A DNA stretch of 64,000 nucleotides from Brevibacterium renqingii (lineage in GTDB: Bacteria > Actinomycetota > Actinomycetes > Actinomycetales > Brevibacteriaceae). The position numbers and the translations under genes were made by a program. The notes beneath the pieces were generated by a model that was not told the DNA's origin, did no database searches, and worked only from the letters and a program-made list of their open reading frames with translations. Location of the stretch: positions 1 through 64,000 of the forward strand of contig NZ_JADBHF010000012.1 of NCBI RefSeq assembly GCF_017808105.1, written 5' to 3'. How positions within the stretch are numbered: the first letter of the stretch is position 1; every line of letters starts with the position of its first letter. This document shows positions 45,492 through 54,389 of the stretch, piece by piece.

Positions 45492-45992
45492 ATGGCCAAC
45501 ACAGCATTTCAGGGATCTCCCGTCAAGACCGTCGGTGAACTGCCGACCAAGGGCGAGCAGGCGCCAGCCTTCAGCCTCGTCGGTGGAGACCTCGGCGAAG
45601 TGAACTCGCAGGACAACTCGGGCAAACGCGTGGTGCTCAATATCTTCCCCAGCCTCGACACGGGTGTCTGCGCCGCCTCGGTGCGGAAGTTCAACGAACT
45701 GGCGGCCGGACTGGAGAACACCGCCGTTCTCTGCATCTCCAATGACCTCCCATTCGCCCAGGCACGCTTCTGCGGAGCCGAGGGCATCGAGAACGTCGTC
45801 GTCGCCTCAGGATTCCGCAGTTCGTTCGGCAAGGATTACGGCATGACCATGGTCGACGGCCCATTGGCAGGTTTGCTGGCGCGATCTGTCGTCGTCCTCG
45901 ACGAGAAGGGCACGGTGACCTACACCCAGCTCGTCGACGAGATCACCACCGAACCCGACTACGACGCGGCGATCGAGGCTCTGGGAGCCTGA
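45492..45992 (+). CDS. tpx: Thiol peroxidase
   Basis: This 166-aa atypical 2-Cys peroxiredoxin reduces peroxides with thioredoxin. [17 protein letters not shown] places the peroxidatic Cys60, and ARFCGAEG the resolving Cys94. [28 protein letters not shown] is the family C-terminal block. AGAAGGAGAGAA precedes the ATG. It is followed by a strong bidirectional terminator. Confidence 0.94.
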   Translation: MANTAFQGSPVKTVGELPTKGEQAPAFSLVGGDLGEVNSQDNSGKRVVLNIFPSLDTGVCAASVRKFNELAAGLENTAVLCISNDLPFAQARFCGAEGIENVVVASGFRSSFGKDYGMTMVDGPLAGLLARSVVVLDEKGTVTYTQLVDEITTEPDYDAAIEALGA

Positions 45993-46038
45993 CCGCAGCC
46001 GCTGGTCGAAACGTCGACCCGCAGACTCAGTGATCACA

Positions 46039-46076
46039 GAGCCGGGTGGGATGCTTGGATGCGTCCCACCCGGCTC
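46039..46076. terminator. Bidirectional hairpin terminator
   Basis: A perfect 13-bp stem GAGCCGGGTGGGA/TCCCACCCGGCTC with a 12-base loop lies between the convergent tpx and PIG-L genes. Confidence 0.8.
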
Positions 46077-46793
46077 TCACATGTCGATGACGCCGACGGG
46101 CAGAGCGTAGTCGACCCCGGCGAGTTCTCCGCCGGACGTGGTGATCGAGGGAATCATGTCCTTCGGTGCGGGATGATCGCTGAGCGCCTGGAGATAGATT
46201 TGATGCGCCTCCAATGAGCGCACACCGCGATCGACATGCTCGGCCGTGAGAGCGACGGCGTGAGTGGGCTCGGCTCCGTTGATCATCAGGCGAGCGGCCT
46301 TCCACGCCTCAAGCCCTTCGTCGTTGAGTTCGGTGAAGATCCACGGATTGTCGGCGTCGCGGATCGCATCGGCGGTGGCGATGCCGGCGTTGCGATGATC
46401 GACATGGTTGAGCCCCCACCTGGCCTTGAGTTCGAAGTTGGTCACCATCACCGTGTCCGGCCGGAACTCACGGATCTTCCTCGCAATGGCACGACGCAGT
46501 TCGTGGGAGGGTTCGACGAGCCCGTCGGGGAAATCGAGGATCTCCAGATCGTCGACACCGACGATGGTGCACGCTCGGCGCTGTTCGGCCGCGCGCAGCG
46601 GGGCGACCTGTTCCGGGGACATATCCCGGATGCCGGCTTCGCCGCGAGTGAGCAGCAGGTAGGAGACCTTCTTGCCTTCATCGGTCCATTTGGCCACTGC
46701 CGCAGAGCCGCCGTATTCCATATCATCGGGGTGGGCGACTACGCAGAGCACACGATCGACATCGGTATCGTCGAAGAGCGGGAGTTCAGTCAT
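46077..46793 (-). CDS. PIG-L family deacetylase
   Basis: This 238-aa zinc deacetylase of the GlcNAc-PI/MshB/BshB type has VVAHPDDMEYGGSAAVAKW near 19-37 (zinc ligands H, D, D) and the third ligand in NHVDHRNAG near 130. The substrate is an N-acetylglucosamine conjugate or similar. TAGCCT (46805-46800) and six bases precede ATG 46793 (leaderless). Confidence 0.88.
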   Translation of the reverse strand: MTELPLFDDTDVDRVLCVVAHPDDMEYGGSAAVAKWTDEGKKVSYLLLTRGEAGIRDMSPEQVAPLRAAEQRRACTIVGVDDLEILDFPDGLVEPSHELRRAIARKIREFRPDTVMVTNFELKARWGLNHVDHRNAGIATADAIRDADNPWIFTELNDEGLEAWKAARLMINGAEPTHAVALTAEHVDRGVRSLEAHQIYLQALSDHPAPKDMIPSITTSGGELAGVDYALPVGVIDM

Positions 46794-46894
46794 GACACCA
46801 GGCTATGCGTCCGCACTCAGTTCTGCCAGAGACGGTCGCCGAGGACGGGCGTGGGTACGATGAGGGAGACCGTCCGACAGTGTGGAGGCCGAGC

Positions 46895-47563
46895 GTGAAG
46901 AACAGACTGCTCCTGGTGGGCACGGTGGTCCTGAGCCTGTGCCTGGGAGGATGTTCGGCGATCAAGGTCAGCAGCTCCGAAGACGCCGCATCGAAACCGG
47001 CGCGAGTGGGCATCAGCGACGGGCAGTCGACTCCCACGTCCAGTCGGACCGATTCGCTGGTTCCAGAGGGAATGACCGAGACCGCCGTCGACCTCGGCAC
47101 CGAATGTCCGGTCGATGTCAGTCTTGCGCTGAGCCCGGAATGGGTCGACGAATCCGGATACGACGGGTATCGACTCTATGCCTCCGCCTCGGGTGCGCTC
47201 ATCACGGTCAACTGCTTCGAAGACGACGAAGGGTCAGCTCAGGAGCTGGTGCAGAAAGCTCGCGAGCGAATGTTCAGCACCTCGGGATCGGCGAAGGTCG
47301 GCGAAGCATCGGGGTCCCTGAGCGGGGGAGAGTATTGGGCCGTCCACGGCACGCTCGCACCCGACGACATGCGGGCGGTCGACAAGGAGGAGTCCGTGAT
47401 CTACGGAGTCGTCGTCGGGACCTCCGTCGAGGGGCGCCTTTTCAAAGTCAGCGTCGACATGCTCGCTCAGGCCGAGGACACGAAGGCTCAGGAGCAGTTC
47501 AGGCAGATGCTGCCGACTGTCCGACTCGACGGGCACGGGATCGAGACTCCGGACCTGCGCTGA
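46895..47563 (+). CDS. Lipoprotein of unknown function
   Basis: This 222-aa protein has a signal peptide and lipobox CLGGC near residue 20. The rest resembles the LpqN/Mog1-like fold: LSPEWVDESGYDGYRLYASASGALITVNCFED and AEDTKAQEQFRQMLPTVRL at the end. No specific function is known. GTG 46895 follows GTGGAGG, and TACGAT at 46857-46862 is a likely -10. Confidence 0.65.
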   Translation: MKNRLLLVGTVVLSLCLGGCSAIKVSSSEDAASKPARVGISDGQSTPTSSRTDSLVPEGMTETAVDLGTECPVDVSLALSPEWVDESGYDGYRLYASASGALITVNCFEDDEGSAQELVQKARERMFSTSGSAKVGEASGSLSGGEYWAVHGTLAPDDMRAVDKEESVIYGVVVGTSVEGRLFKVSVDMLAQAEDTKAQEQFRQMLPTVRLDGHGIETPDLR

Positions 47564-47569
47564 GTGATC

Positions 47570-48871
47570 TCAGCCTTCTGCCGCGTTTCCGGTTGCGTCC
47601 TCGGCTGCCACAGGCATGGTCTCCGAACGGGACGTTCGTCGTGGTCTCCGACCTCCGTGCATCCGCTTGAGGAGCTCTCTGGCAGCGATCCTGCCAGCTC
47701 GGGTGGCACCCACCGTCGAACTGGCTGAGCCGTAGCCGACGAGGAAGATCCGCGGATCATCTTTGACGGCCACCTCGGTGTCCATGGCGATTCCGCCGTC
47801 GGGAGTGCGCAGGTGCAGAGGCGCGAGATGTTTGAGCGCAGCTCGGAAGCCGGTGTTCCAGAAGACCACGTCGACCTCTTCGGTCCGCTCACTCGTGAAC
47901 GGGGCCCAGGATTCGGGCACCGCAAGATGGTCACTGGCGGATGGTCCGAGTCCGTCTGCAGTGGTCATCTGCCGACCGTCCTCCTGGCCGGGGAAGTGGA
48001 CGCCATGTGGGAGCACCCGGTCGAACATGCCGCGTGAGACCAGCACGCCGGAATCGACGCCGTCGCGGAATTCGGGACGGATCGGCAGGCCCGTGGTGCG
48101 GACGACACTGGCCGGGGCGAGCCCGGACAGGGTTCTGTCGCGTACCGCCTTCTCGACTTCGAGACCCCACTGACCATCGAACTCTCTGGCCGTGAAATTC
48201 GGGGGACGGCGCGTGGCCCAGAGGGTGTCGGTCACCTCGGAGAGTTGGAGCAGGAACTGCGTGGCGGAGATGCCTCCGCCGACGACGAGTGTGCGCAGGC
48301 CGCGGAAGTCATCCACCGTGCGGAAATTCACCGTGTGCAGCTGATGCCCCTCGAAATCCGCGATTCCGGGCACATAGGGCACATAGGGCTGCGTCCACGT
48401 GCCGGTCGCGTTGATGATGAAGTCGGTCGACAGCCGCACCCGCTCATCGTCGATCTCGGCGGTGACGTCGAGCCTGCCGACAGCGCGCTCCTGGGAGGTG
48501 ACAGCGGCCACCTCGGCGGGACGAACGACGCAGAGTTCGAGTTCACGCTCGAACCGGGAGTAATAGTCGGAGACCACCTGCGAGGCGGGCACATTCGGAT
48601 CCGGTCGCCCGAGCGGGAATCCGGGCAGGTCTGCCACATGGTTCGTCCTCCCCAATGTCAGCGAGTCCCATCGCTCGCGCCACGCCCCGCCCGGCCCGGC
48701 TCCGGCATCGAGGACGATGAAGTCTCTGCCCGGGACCAGACCGTCGCGCCACAGGTAGTGTGCTGCGGACAGTCCCGCCTGGCCGGCGCCGATGATGACG
48801 ACGGACCAGTGGGAGTCGATGAGGAGCTCATTGATTCGGCACACCATGGCCTCATTGTTCCAGGTTCCCAT
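47570..48871 (-). CDS. FAD/NAD(P)-binding flavoprotein monooxygenase
   Basis: This 433-aa protein of the YUCCA/CzcO-like group has VVIIGAGQAGLSAAHYLWRDG near 17 (FAD), GPGGAWRERWDSLTLGR, TLVVGGGISATQFLLQLSEV near 188 (NADPH) and FWNTGFRAALKHLAPL (ATG-type motif). It likely oxidises a hetero-atom or carbonyl substrate. Starts at ATG 48871 or ATG 48847 are possible. It is divergent from an MFS exporter, so the pair may handle one xenobiotic. Confidence 0.83.
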   Translation of the reverse strand: MGTWNNEAMVCRINELLIDSHWSVVIIGAGQAGLSAAHYLWRDGLVPGRDFIVLDAGAGPGGAWRERWDSLTLGRTNHVADLPGFPLGRPDPNVPASQVVSDYYSRFERELELCVVRPAEVAAVTSQERAVGRLDVTAEIDDERVRLSTDFIINATGTWTQPYVPYVPGIADFEGHQLHTVNFRTVDDFRGLRTLVVGGGISATQFLLQLSEVTDTLWATRRPPNFTAREFDGQWGLEVEKAVRDRTLSGLAPASVVRTTGLPIRPEFRDGVDSGVLVSRGMFDRVLPHGVHFPGQEDGRQMTTADGLGPSASDHLAVPESWAPFTSERTEEVDVVFWNTGFRAALKHLAPLHLRTPDGGIAMDTEVAVKDDPRIFLVGYGSASSTVGATRAGRIAARELLKRMHGGRRPRRTSRSETMPVAAEDATGNAAEG

Positions 48872-48987
48872 CAACCGTGCTCTCGGCGGGCGTGCCTCTT
48901 CGCCGCCTCGGGCGCCAGGAAGCAGCGAGGCTGGTCGTGGCCGCGACTCGGATTGACCGGCCCGGCGAAGAGGAGAAAGATGATCCG

Positions 48988-50496
48988 GTGACCTCCGAAC
49001 CGAATACCGTATCGAACCCCTGGCGAGCACTGTGGGCGCTGTGCCTCGGCTTCTTCATGATCCTCGTCGACTCGACGATCGTCTCCGTCGCCATGCCCGA
49101 CATCATGGAGTCCCTGAACGCCGATATCAATGCCGCCATCTGGGTCACCTCGGCGTATCTCCTCGCCTATGTGGTGCTTCTGCTCATCACCGGCCGACTG
49201 GGGGACAGGTTCGGCCCGAAACGGGTCTATCTGGTCGGACTCGTCGTGTTCACCCTCAGCTCCCTGTGGTGTGGGATGACCACCAGCGTCGAAGCCCTCA
49301 TCATCGCCCGTGTCATCCAAGGGGTGGGTGCCGCCTCGATGACGCCGCAGACCATGGCTGTGATCACTCGGATCTTCCCGCCCGACCGGCGAGGGGCCGC
49401 GATGGGAATGTGGGGTGCCGTCGCGGGTGTCGCCACCCTGGTCGGACCTATCCTCGGCGGGGTGCTCGTCGATGCCTTCGGCTGGGAATGGATCTTCTTC
49501 ATCAACATCCCCGTCGGCGTCATCGCCCTGGTGATGGCCATCTGGCTCGTACCCAGCCTCGAGACGCGCCCGCACCGGTTCGACTGGTTCGGCGTGGTGC
49601 TTTCGGCCGGCGGAATGTTCCTGCTGGTCTACGGCATCCAACAGGCGCACGGTGCCGGTTGGGGACCGCTCATCGGTCCGGTCACGGTGCCTTTCGTCAT
49701 CGCCGGCGGGGTCGTGGTCCTCATCGGATTCGTGCTGTGGCAGAAGGGCAACCGATCAGAGGTGCTTGTGCCTCTGTCGCTGTTCAAGGACAGGAACTTC
49801 ACTCTCGCTGCGATCGCGATGACCACGGTCGGCTTCGGCGTGACGTCGATGGCATTCCCGATCATGCTGTGGGCGCAGACCGTGCTCGGCTACTCGCCGA
49901 CGCAGTCAGCGCTGCTGCTGGCTCCGATGGCGATCCTCTCCGGGGTGCTCGCGCCGTTCGTCGGCCGCCTCGTCGATCATGGGGATCCACGTGTCCTCGC
50001 CGGCATCGGACTCGGTGCCTTCTCGATCGCGCTGTTCTGGTTGGGGTCGATTCTCGACGTGCATACTTCGCTGTGGGCGGTCATTCCGCCGGTGCTGCTG
50101 TTGGGTGTGGCCAATGGCTTCATGTGGTCGCCGATCAGTTCGACAGCCACGCGGAATCTGCCCCTGCACCATGCCGGGGCCGGTTCGGGTGTGTACAACA
50201 CGGTGCGACAGGTGGGCGCAGTGCTCGGCAGCGCAGCGATCTCCGCAGCGATGGAGTCGCGTTTGGCCGCGAACATCGGAACGTCGAGCGGCCCTGTCGG
50301 TGGGCCCGGCGCCGAGGCGGGGCTCGGTCCCGCTGCAGATGCGGCCGGAGGGGCGTCGACAGAAATGCCGGAGGCGATCGCCTCCGGGTTCGCTCACGCC
50401 ATGGGGCAGTCGCTGTGGGTGCCGGCAGGACTGATCATCATCGGTTTCGTCGCGGTCCTGTTCTTCGAACGGCCGCAGCCACGAGTCCGCGGCTGA
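48988..50496 (+). CDS. MFS transporter, DHA2 (14-TM drug efflux) family
   Basis: This 502-aa exporter has LVDSTIVSVAMPDIMESL near 20, LLLITGRLGDRFGPKRVYLVGL (motif A) near 68, RVIQGVGAASMTPQTMAVI (motif B) near 105 and GMWGAVAGVATLVGPILGGVLVD (motif C, antiporter) near 135. It is a proton-driven drug exporter of EmrB/QacA type. GTG 48988 follows AGAGGAGAAAG. It is divergent from the flavoprotein gene. Confidence 0.92.
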   Translation: MTSEPNTVSNPWRALWALCLGFFMILVDSTIVSVAMPDIMESLNADINAAIWVTSAYLLAYVVLLLITGRLGDRFGPKRVYLVGLVVFTLSSLWCGMTTSVEALIIARVIQGVGAASMTPQTMAVITRIFPPDRRGAAMGMWGAVAGVATLVGPILGGVLVDAFGWEWIFFINIPVGVIALVMAIWLVPSLETRPHRFDWFGVVLSAGGMFLLVYGIQQAHGAGWGPLIGPVTVPFVIAGGVVVLIGFVLWQKGNRSEVLVPLSLFKDRNFTLAAIAMTTVGFGVTSMAFPIMLWAQTVLGYSPTQSALLLAPMAILSGVLAPFVGRLVDHGDPRVLAGIGLGAFSIALFWLGSILDVHTSLWAVIPPVLLLGVANGFMWSPISSTATRNLPLHHAGAGSGVYNTVRQVGAVLGSAAISAAMESRLAANIGTSSGPVGGPGAEAGLGPAADAAGGASTEMPEAIASGFAHAMGQSLWVPAGLIIIGFVAVLFFERPQPRVRG

Positions 50497-50515
50497 GCCA
50501 GCGGCGCGAAGGTGC

Positions 50516-51394
50516 TCAGGCACAGTCAGGGCCGCGAGGATTCGCATAGCAGTCCTCGTCGACGAGATATCGGTGATACCGATAGACATCGATGTCGATC
50601 TCGTTGCTCGCCACATGCGCGAAACCGTCGATGGGCAGCCACGGGCCGCCGTCGACGGAGAACTCGCCGCTGAACGTTGCAGTCATCGACACCGAAACGG
50701 CACCGGACTTCTGGTATTCGTGTCCGATCTGCGGCCTGTCGCCGGGAAGCGGTTTTTCGCCCTTCACCGAGGTGGTCTTACCGGCGTCATCGCCGAAATC
50801 CCAGTGGAAGCGTACGGGAGTGACCTTGACCGTGACTGCATAGGTCAGCAGAGTCATGTCGATGTAGCTGACTTCGCTATTGGTCCAGAAAGCCGCGGGT
50901 TTGCCGACGACGGCCCAGTCCTTCGGCCACGCATAGATCGTCGGTGCGGGGATATCGAAGCTCTGGAATTGCGATTCCGGGATCCGGGTCGGTGGGGCAG
51001 GTCGGGCCGGGGCGCCTCCGCCTCCACCGCCTCCACCGCCTGGGCCGGGGTCGCTGACGCAGAGATGGCCGACTTCTTCGAGGCTGCATTCGGGCAGTTC
51101 GGCTCCTCCGCCGCCACCGCTCCCGCTCCCGCCTCCGCCGGAACCGCCGCCTCCACCGCCGCCGGAACCGCCGCCGTCGGAACCGCCGCCTGAGCCGCCT
51201 CCGGAACCGCCACCGCCTCCACCCGGCGGCGGCGCGGGTGCTGGAGGTTTGACGACGCTGCACTCTCGCTCTTGGAGCGAGTCGCAAGCTGGCCCACGAC
51301 TTGCGACAGATGGAAGGCTAGTAAACAGCATCGCTGAGAGTGCCAGCGAAGATACTGCGACAAGATGCAAACCTACTCGCACCTTTTGCTCCAA
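50516..51394 (-). CDS. Secreted Gly-rich protein with PKD-like domain
   Basis: This 292-aa protein has a signal peptide (about 1-32), a Pro/Gly/Ser-rich tract (50-135) interrupted by two short Cys-containing segments, and a C-terminal PKD-like beta domain: AVTVKVTPVRFHWDFGDDAGKTTSVK near 190 and IGHEYQKSGAVSVSMTATFSG near 225. It is likely exposed on the cell surface. It overlaps the 3' end of the upstream lipoprotein gene by 22 bp, forming a two-gene unit. The function is unknown. Confidence 0.7.
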   Translation of the reverse strand: MEQKVRVGLHLVAVSSLALSAMLFTSLPSVASRGPACDSLQERECSVVKPPAPAPPPGGGGGGSGGGSGGGSDGGGSGGGGGGGSGGGGSGSGGGGGAELPECSLEEVGHLCVSDPGPGGGGGGGGGAPARPAPPTRIPESQFQSFDIPAPTIYAWPKDWAVVGKPAAFWTNSEVSYIDMTLLTYAVTVKVTPVRFHWDFGDDAGKTTSVKGEKPLPGDRPQIGHEYQKSGAVSVSMTATFSGEFSVDGGPWLPIDGFAHVASNEIDIDVYRYHRYLVDEDCYANPRGPDCA

Positions 51395-52014
51395 AGCTCC
51401 TGATTCGAAATTTTCCAGTGCTCATTTTGTTTGGTGGCCGTTTGCAAGATCGTTAGGCTCTGTTCGGCCTGGCTAGGCATGGGCTTTCCGACTTCAACTA
51501 CAGCGTGCTCGGAATCATGTGAGCAAAAGAGTATAGATACGGAGTCGTTTTCAGACGGTTTCGAAGCAACGTTCACATTTTGAATGCGGACGTCATAGAA
51601 GTCGTACTCACCCGCCATGTACTTACCGTCGTTTTCCAAATCGGCTGCACTCTTTCGCAGAGATCGGAGCGATTTATCGCTTGCGAACACTTCGACGTCA
51701 TGCATATCTTTGCCGCCGGAAGAGAACACACGATTGATCGTGGAAATGTAGCCGACAAATGCCACGAGTGCGCCGTCGACAGCTTCCTCTTCTTCAGGCG
51801 TGAGATCGAGGTCGGTCTCGTATTCGGGGATGTCGACATCGGTGGCGGCATCGGTAGGTTGGCCGCTGGGCTGCGGCTGCGGAAGCGTCGACGTCGGTGC
51901 GGCCACAGGGGAGCTATCAGCGCACCCGGCCAAGCCCACAAGCGCCATCACCGTAAAAATGGCAACAAAAGTCAAGGTCGGTCGACATAACGGTCGGGAC
52001 GATCCAGTTCTCAT
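51373..52014 (-). CDS. Lipoprotein of unknown function, low GC
   Basis: This 213-aa protein has a signal peptide with lipobox LAGC near residue 30, a Pro/Thr linker and a helical acidic region (LTPEEEEAVDGALVAFVGYISTINRVFSSGG), then a strand-rich end (YDFYDVRIQNVNVASKP, SVSILFCSHDSEHAVVEVG). The layout resembles NTF2-like lipoproteins. Its DNA (about 51,390-52,080) is visibly poorer in GC than both flanks, suggesting acquisition with the secreted partner. Confidence 0.65.
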   Translation of the reverse strand: MRTGSSRPLCRPTLTFVAIFTVMALVGLAGCADSSPVAAPTSTLPQPQPSGQPTDAATDVDIPEYETDLDLTPEEEEAVDGALVAFVGYISTINRVFSSGGKDMHDVEVFASDKSLRSLRKSAADLENDGKYMAGEYDFYDVRIQNVNVASKPSENDSVSILFCSHDSEHAVVEVGKPMPSQAEQSLTILQTATKQNEHWKISNQELWSKRCE

Positions 52015-52145
52015 TCCACGCCTCTGTGGTCTGCAACTGCGGTGCGGACTCGGCCGACACCCGGAATCCCTACATTATTCGACAGGAGTGCTTTTTAGAA
52101 CAGGCGAAGTCGAATCTGTGGATAACTTGCGTGGAAGTGGAGATC

Positions 52146-52733
52146 CTACTTCTTCGCTGCCTTGGCTGCTTTCGCTGCGGCCTTCTGCTGCTTCTTGAAT
52201 GCCCGAACTTCCTGCAGAGTGCCTTCATCGACCACATCGGCGATCGAGCGCCTGGCGTCCTCCGCCCCGTAGTCACCGGCTGCCTGCTGCCATCCCTCGG
52301 CAGTGAGACCGAACTGCTTGCCCAGCAGAGCGAGGAAGATCTTCGCCTTCTGATCGCCGAACCCGGGCAGCTTTTTCAAGCGCTTGAGCACCTCGGCACC
52401 GGTAGGGTCGCCGCGGGTCCAGATCGCTTCGGCCTCACCCTCGTAATCATCGACGATGGCCGCGGCCAGCTTCTGCACGCGCGTCGCCATCGACTTCGGG
52501 AAACGGTGGACGGCTGGACTGGCGGCGAAAGCGTCGAGGAAGTGATCGGGGTTCATCTCGGCGATCTCGTCGACATCGAGACGGCCCAATCGTTCGGCCA
52601 GCTTGGCAGGGCCTGCGAATGCGCTCTCCATGGTCACCTGCTGGTCGAGAAGCATCCCGATCAACAGGGCGAAACGGTCTTCCGCCAGCAGCGCATCGGC
52701 CTTCGGATCTCCGGATAGGAACACTGAGCTCAT
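52146..52733 (-). CDS. HhH-GPD type base-excision repair protein
   Basis: This 195-aa protein has ALLIGMLLDQQVTMESAFAGPAKLAERLG near 20-48 and LKKLPGFGDQKAKIFLALLGKQFG near 115-138, the helix-hairpin-helix and following helix of EndoIII/AlkA-type glycosylases, plus a Lys/Ala-rich tail. The Asp of the GPD motif is not evident, so specificity is unknown. ATG 52733; the open frame further upstream is antisense to the YchJ gene. Confidence 0.78.
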   Translation of the reverse strand: MSSVFLSGDPKADALLAEDRFALLIGMLLDQQVTMESAFAGPAKLAERLGRLDVDEIAEMNPDHFLDAFAASPAVHRFPKSMATRVQKLAAAIVDDYEGEAEAIWTRGDPTGAEVLKRLKKLPGFGDQKAKIFLALLGKQFGLTAEGWQQAAGDYGAEDARRSIADVVDEGTLQEVRAFKKQQKAAAKAAKAAKK

Positions 52734-52787
52734 GGCTCCATACTCGCACGCAATCGCCGATCGATCATCTCCGGTTATCATCTGTCC

Positions 52788-53171
52788 ATGATCTGTCCCT
52801 GTTCCGGAATGCCTCCGGGTACCGATTACGACCACTGCTGCCGCCCCGCACTCGACGGTGAGGTCTGGCCGGCGACTGCCGAGGCGCTCATGCGGTCACG
52901 GTACACCGCCTTCGTCCGCGGGGACGACGATCACCTCTTCCGCACCTGGCACCCCAGAACCCGTCCCGCTGACCCCGGAGCGGACCCTGGGATCGAGTGG
53001 CTCGGACTGACGATCCTCACGACCACGGACGGGGGAGCGGAGGACTCGACCGGCACAGTGCACTTCCGCGCATACTGCAGGGACCACCTCGGCGAGCAGG
53101 TGCTCGAGGAGAAATCGGCATTCGTCCGTCGCGCCGGACGATGGATGTACCTCGAAGCGCTCGAGAACTGA
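52788..53171 (+). CDS. YchJ-like zinc-ribbon/NTF2 protein
   Basis: This 127-aa protein has CPCSGMPPGTDYDHCCRPAL (SEC-C-like Cys cluster) at the N-terminus and ALMRSRYTAFVRGDDDHLFRTWHPRTRP, the UPF0225/YchJ signature. The function is not established. TATCAT (52776-52781) and six bases precede the ATG (leaderless). Confidence 0.88.
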   Translation: MICPCSGMPPGTDYDHCCRPALDGEVWPATAEALMRSRYTAFVRGDDDHLFRTWHPRTRPADPGADPGIEWLGLTILTTTDGGAEDSTGTVHFRAYCRDHLGEQVLEEKSAFVRRAGRWMYLEALEN

Positions 53172-53343
53172 GACCGACTGGGTCTATACTTATCTCCGGC
53201 GCATCCAACGCCCAGCCGAGGTCGTGGTCCCAGCACATCGACCGCATGGCGAAGGGGAGAGAATCCTCGGACGAAACCGGCACGGTGTATTCCTGACCAG
53301 GTTTCGTGCTGGGGGAGACTTGGTCGTCTGGGGAAGAGGCACC

Positions 53344-53817
53344 ATGACCAAGGACAAGGATTTCAAGAGGCTCGTGCGGTCGCGGATGACGGCTACAGGT
53401 GAGAACTTCACCTCTGCGCGGGCAGCTCTGCTCGGTTCCACCGCAGCAGAAGGAGCATCTGAGACGGATCACGCAGGAATCGACCCGCGCATCGCACGAT
53501 TCCGCACCAAGACACTCGCGACCTTCATGCCAGAAGGACGGATCATCGCCATCCCGACGAAACGCAGAGCCCTCGTCGTCCTCCTCGTCGAGGTTCTGGC
53601 GGCCTTCGACGCCGACCGGATCTACAGCGAGAAGCAGGTCAATCGCGTCCTGGCCGATTTCCACCCGGACTTCGCACGGCTGCGACGCGAACTGATCGAT
53701 TACCGACTGCTCGAGCGCAATTCGCACACGGGACAGTACTGGGTGAATGCGAACCCGCCGGAGCACACCGGCTCTCAGGCGCAGGAGATGGCCGGGCTCG
53801 GAGCATTTCTGCGCTGA
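53344..53817 (+). CDS. DUF2087 domain protein
   Basis: This 157-aa protein has a C-terminal DUF2087 region: IAIPTKRRALVVLLVEVLAAFD, YSEKQVNRVLADFHPDFARLRRELIDYRLLER and YWVN. This winged-helix-like domain is usually fused to DNA-binding or acetyltransferase parts. The N-terminal MTKDKDFKRLVRSRM helix suggests a nucleic-acid role. The ATG 53344 start is chosen over 53224, which lacks similarity. Confidence 0.8.
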   Translation: MTKDKDFKRLVRSRMTATGENFTSARAALLGSTAAEGASETDHAGIDPRIARFRTKTLATFMPEGRIIAIPTKRRALVVLLVEVLAAFDADRIYSEKQVNRVLADFHPDFARLRRELIDYRLLERNSHTGQYWVNANPPEHTGSQAQEMAGLGAFLR

Positions 53818-53876
53818 GTCTGCGACAGCGTATCCTTGAAGCTCCGGCCAACACAGGGCAGACAGAAGGAGCATCC

Positions 53877-54380
53877 ATGGCTTATCACGCCGATTCGACC
53901 GAACTCGACGACAAAGAGATTCTCAGTTGGGACCTGTTCGGTCAGTCGGCGCGTGAGCTGGCGCAGACGATCGCGGATTCCGACTACGATCCCGAGATCG
54001 TCATCGCCGTCGCCCGTGGAGGCCTGCTGCCTGCCGGGGCTCTCGCCTATGCCCTCGGCCTGAAGCTCTCCGATGCGATCAACGTCGAGTTCTACACCGA
54101 CGTCCACGAGACTCTGCCCGATCCGATCCTGCTGGCTCCGATGCTCGACATCGATGCGATCAAGGGCAAGAAGCTGCTCGTCGTCGACGACGTGGCCGAT
54201 TCCGGTCGCACCCTGGCGCTCGTCCTCGAGCTGCTGCGCAAGCACGGTGCAGAGGCCCAGTCCGCGGTCATCTACGCGAAGTCCGCGTCGATCATCGACC
54301 CCGACTTCGTATGGAAGCGCACCGACGAGTGGATCGTCTTCCCCTGGTCGGCCGAACCTCCGGTGGAACCCAGCAAGTAA
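53877..54380 (+). CDS. Phosphoribosyltransferase (hypoxanthine/xanthine-guanine type)
   Basis: This 167-aa PRTase has the PRPP loop LLVVDDVADSGRTLALVLELL near 103 and substrate-side VIAVARGGLLPAGALAYALG near 42. It is likely a purine salvage enzyme related to xanthine-guanine PRTases. AAGGAGCATCC precedes the ATG. Only 10 bp separate it from the following carboxylesterase gene. Confidence 0.85.
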   Translation: MAYHADSTELDDKEILSWDLFGQSARELAQTIADSDYDPEIVIAVARGGLLPAGALAYALGLKLSDAINVEFYTDVHETLPDPILLAPMLDIDAIKGKKLLVVDDVADSGRTLALVLELLRKHGAEAQSAVIYAKSASIIDPDFVWKRTDEWIVFPWSAEPPVEPSK

Positions 54381-54389
54381 GCGGTCCAG

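Noticed and set aside
48877..48987. Longer N-terminus for the MFS exporter
   Set aside because: The added residues are charged and overlap the divergent gene's upstream region; GTG 48988 has a ribosome site and directly precedes the first helix.
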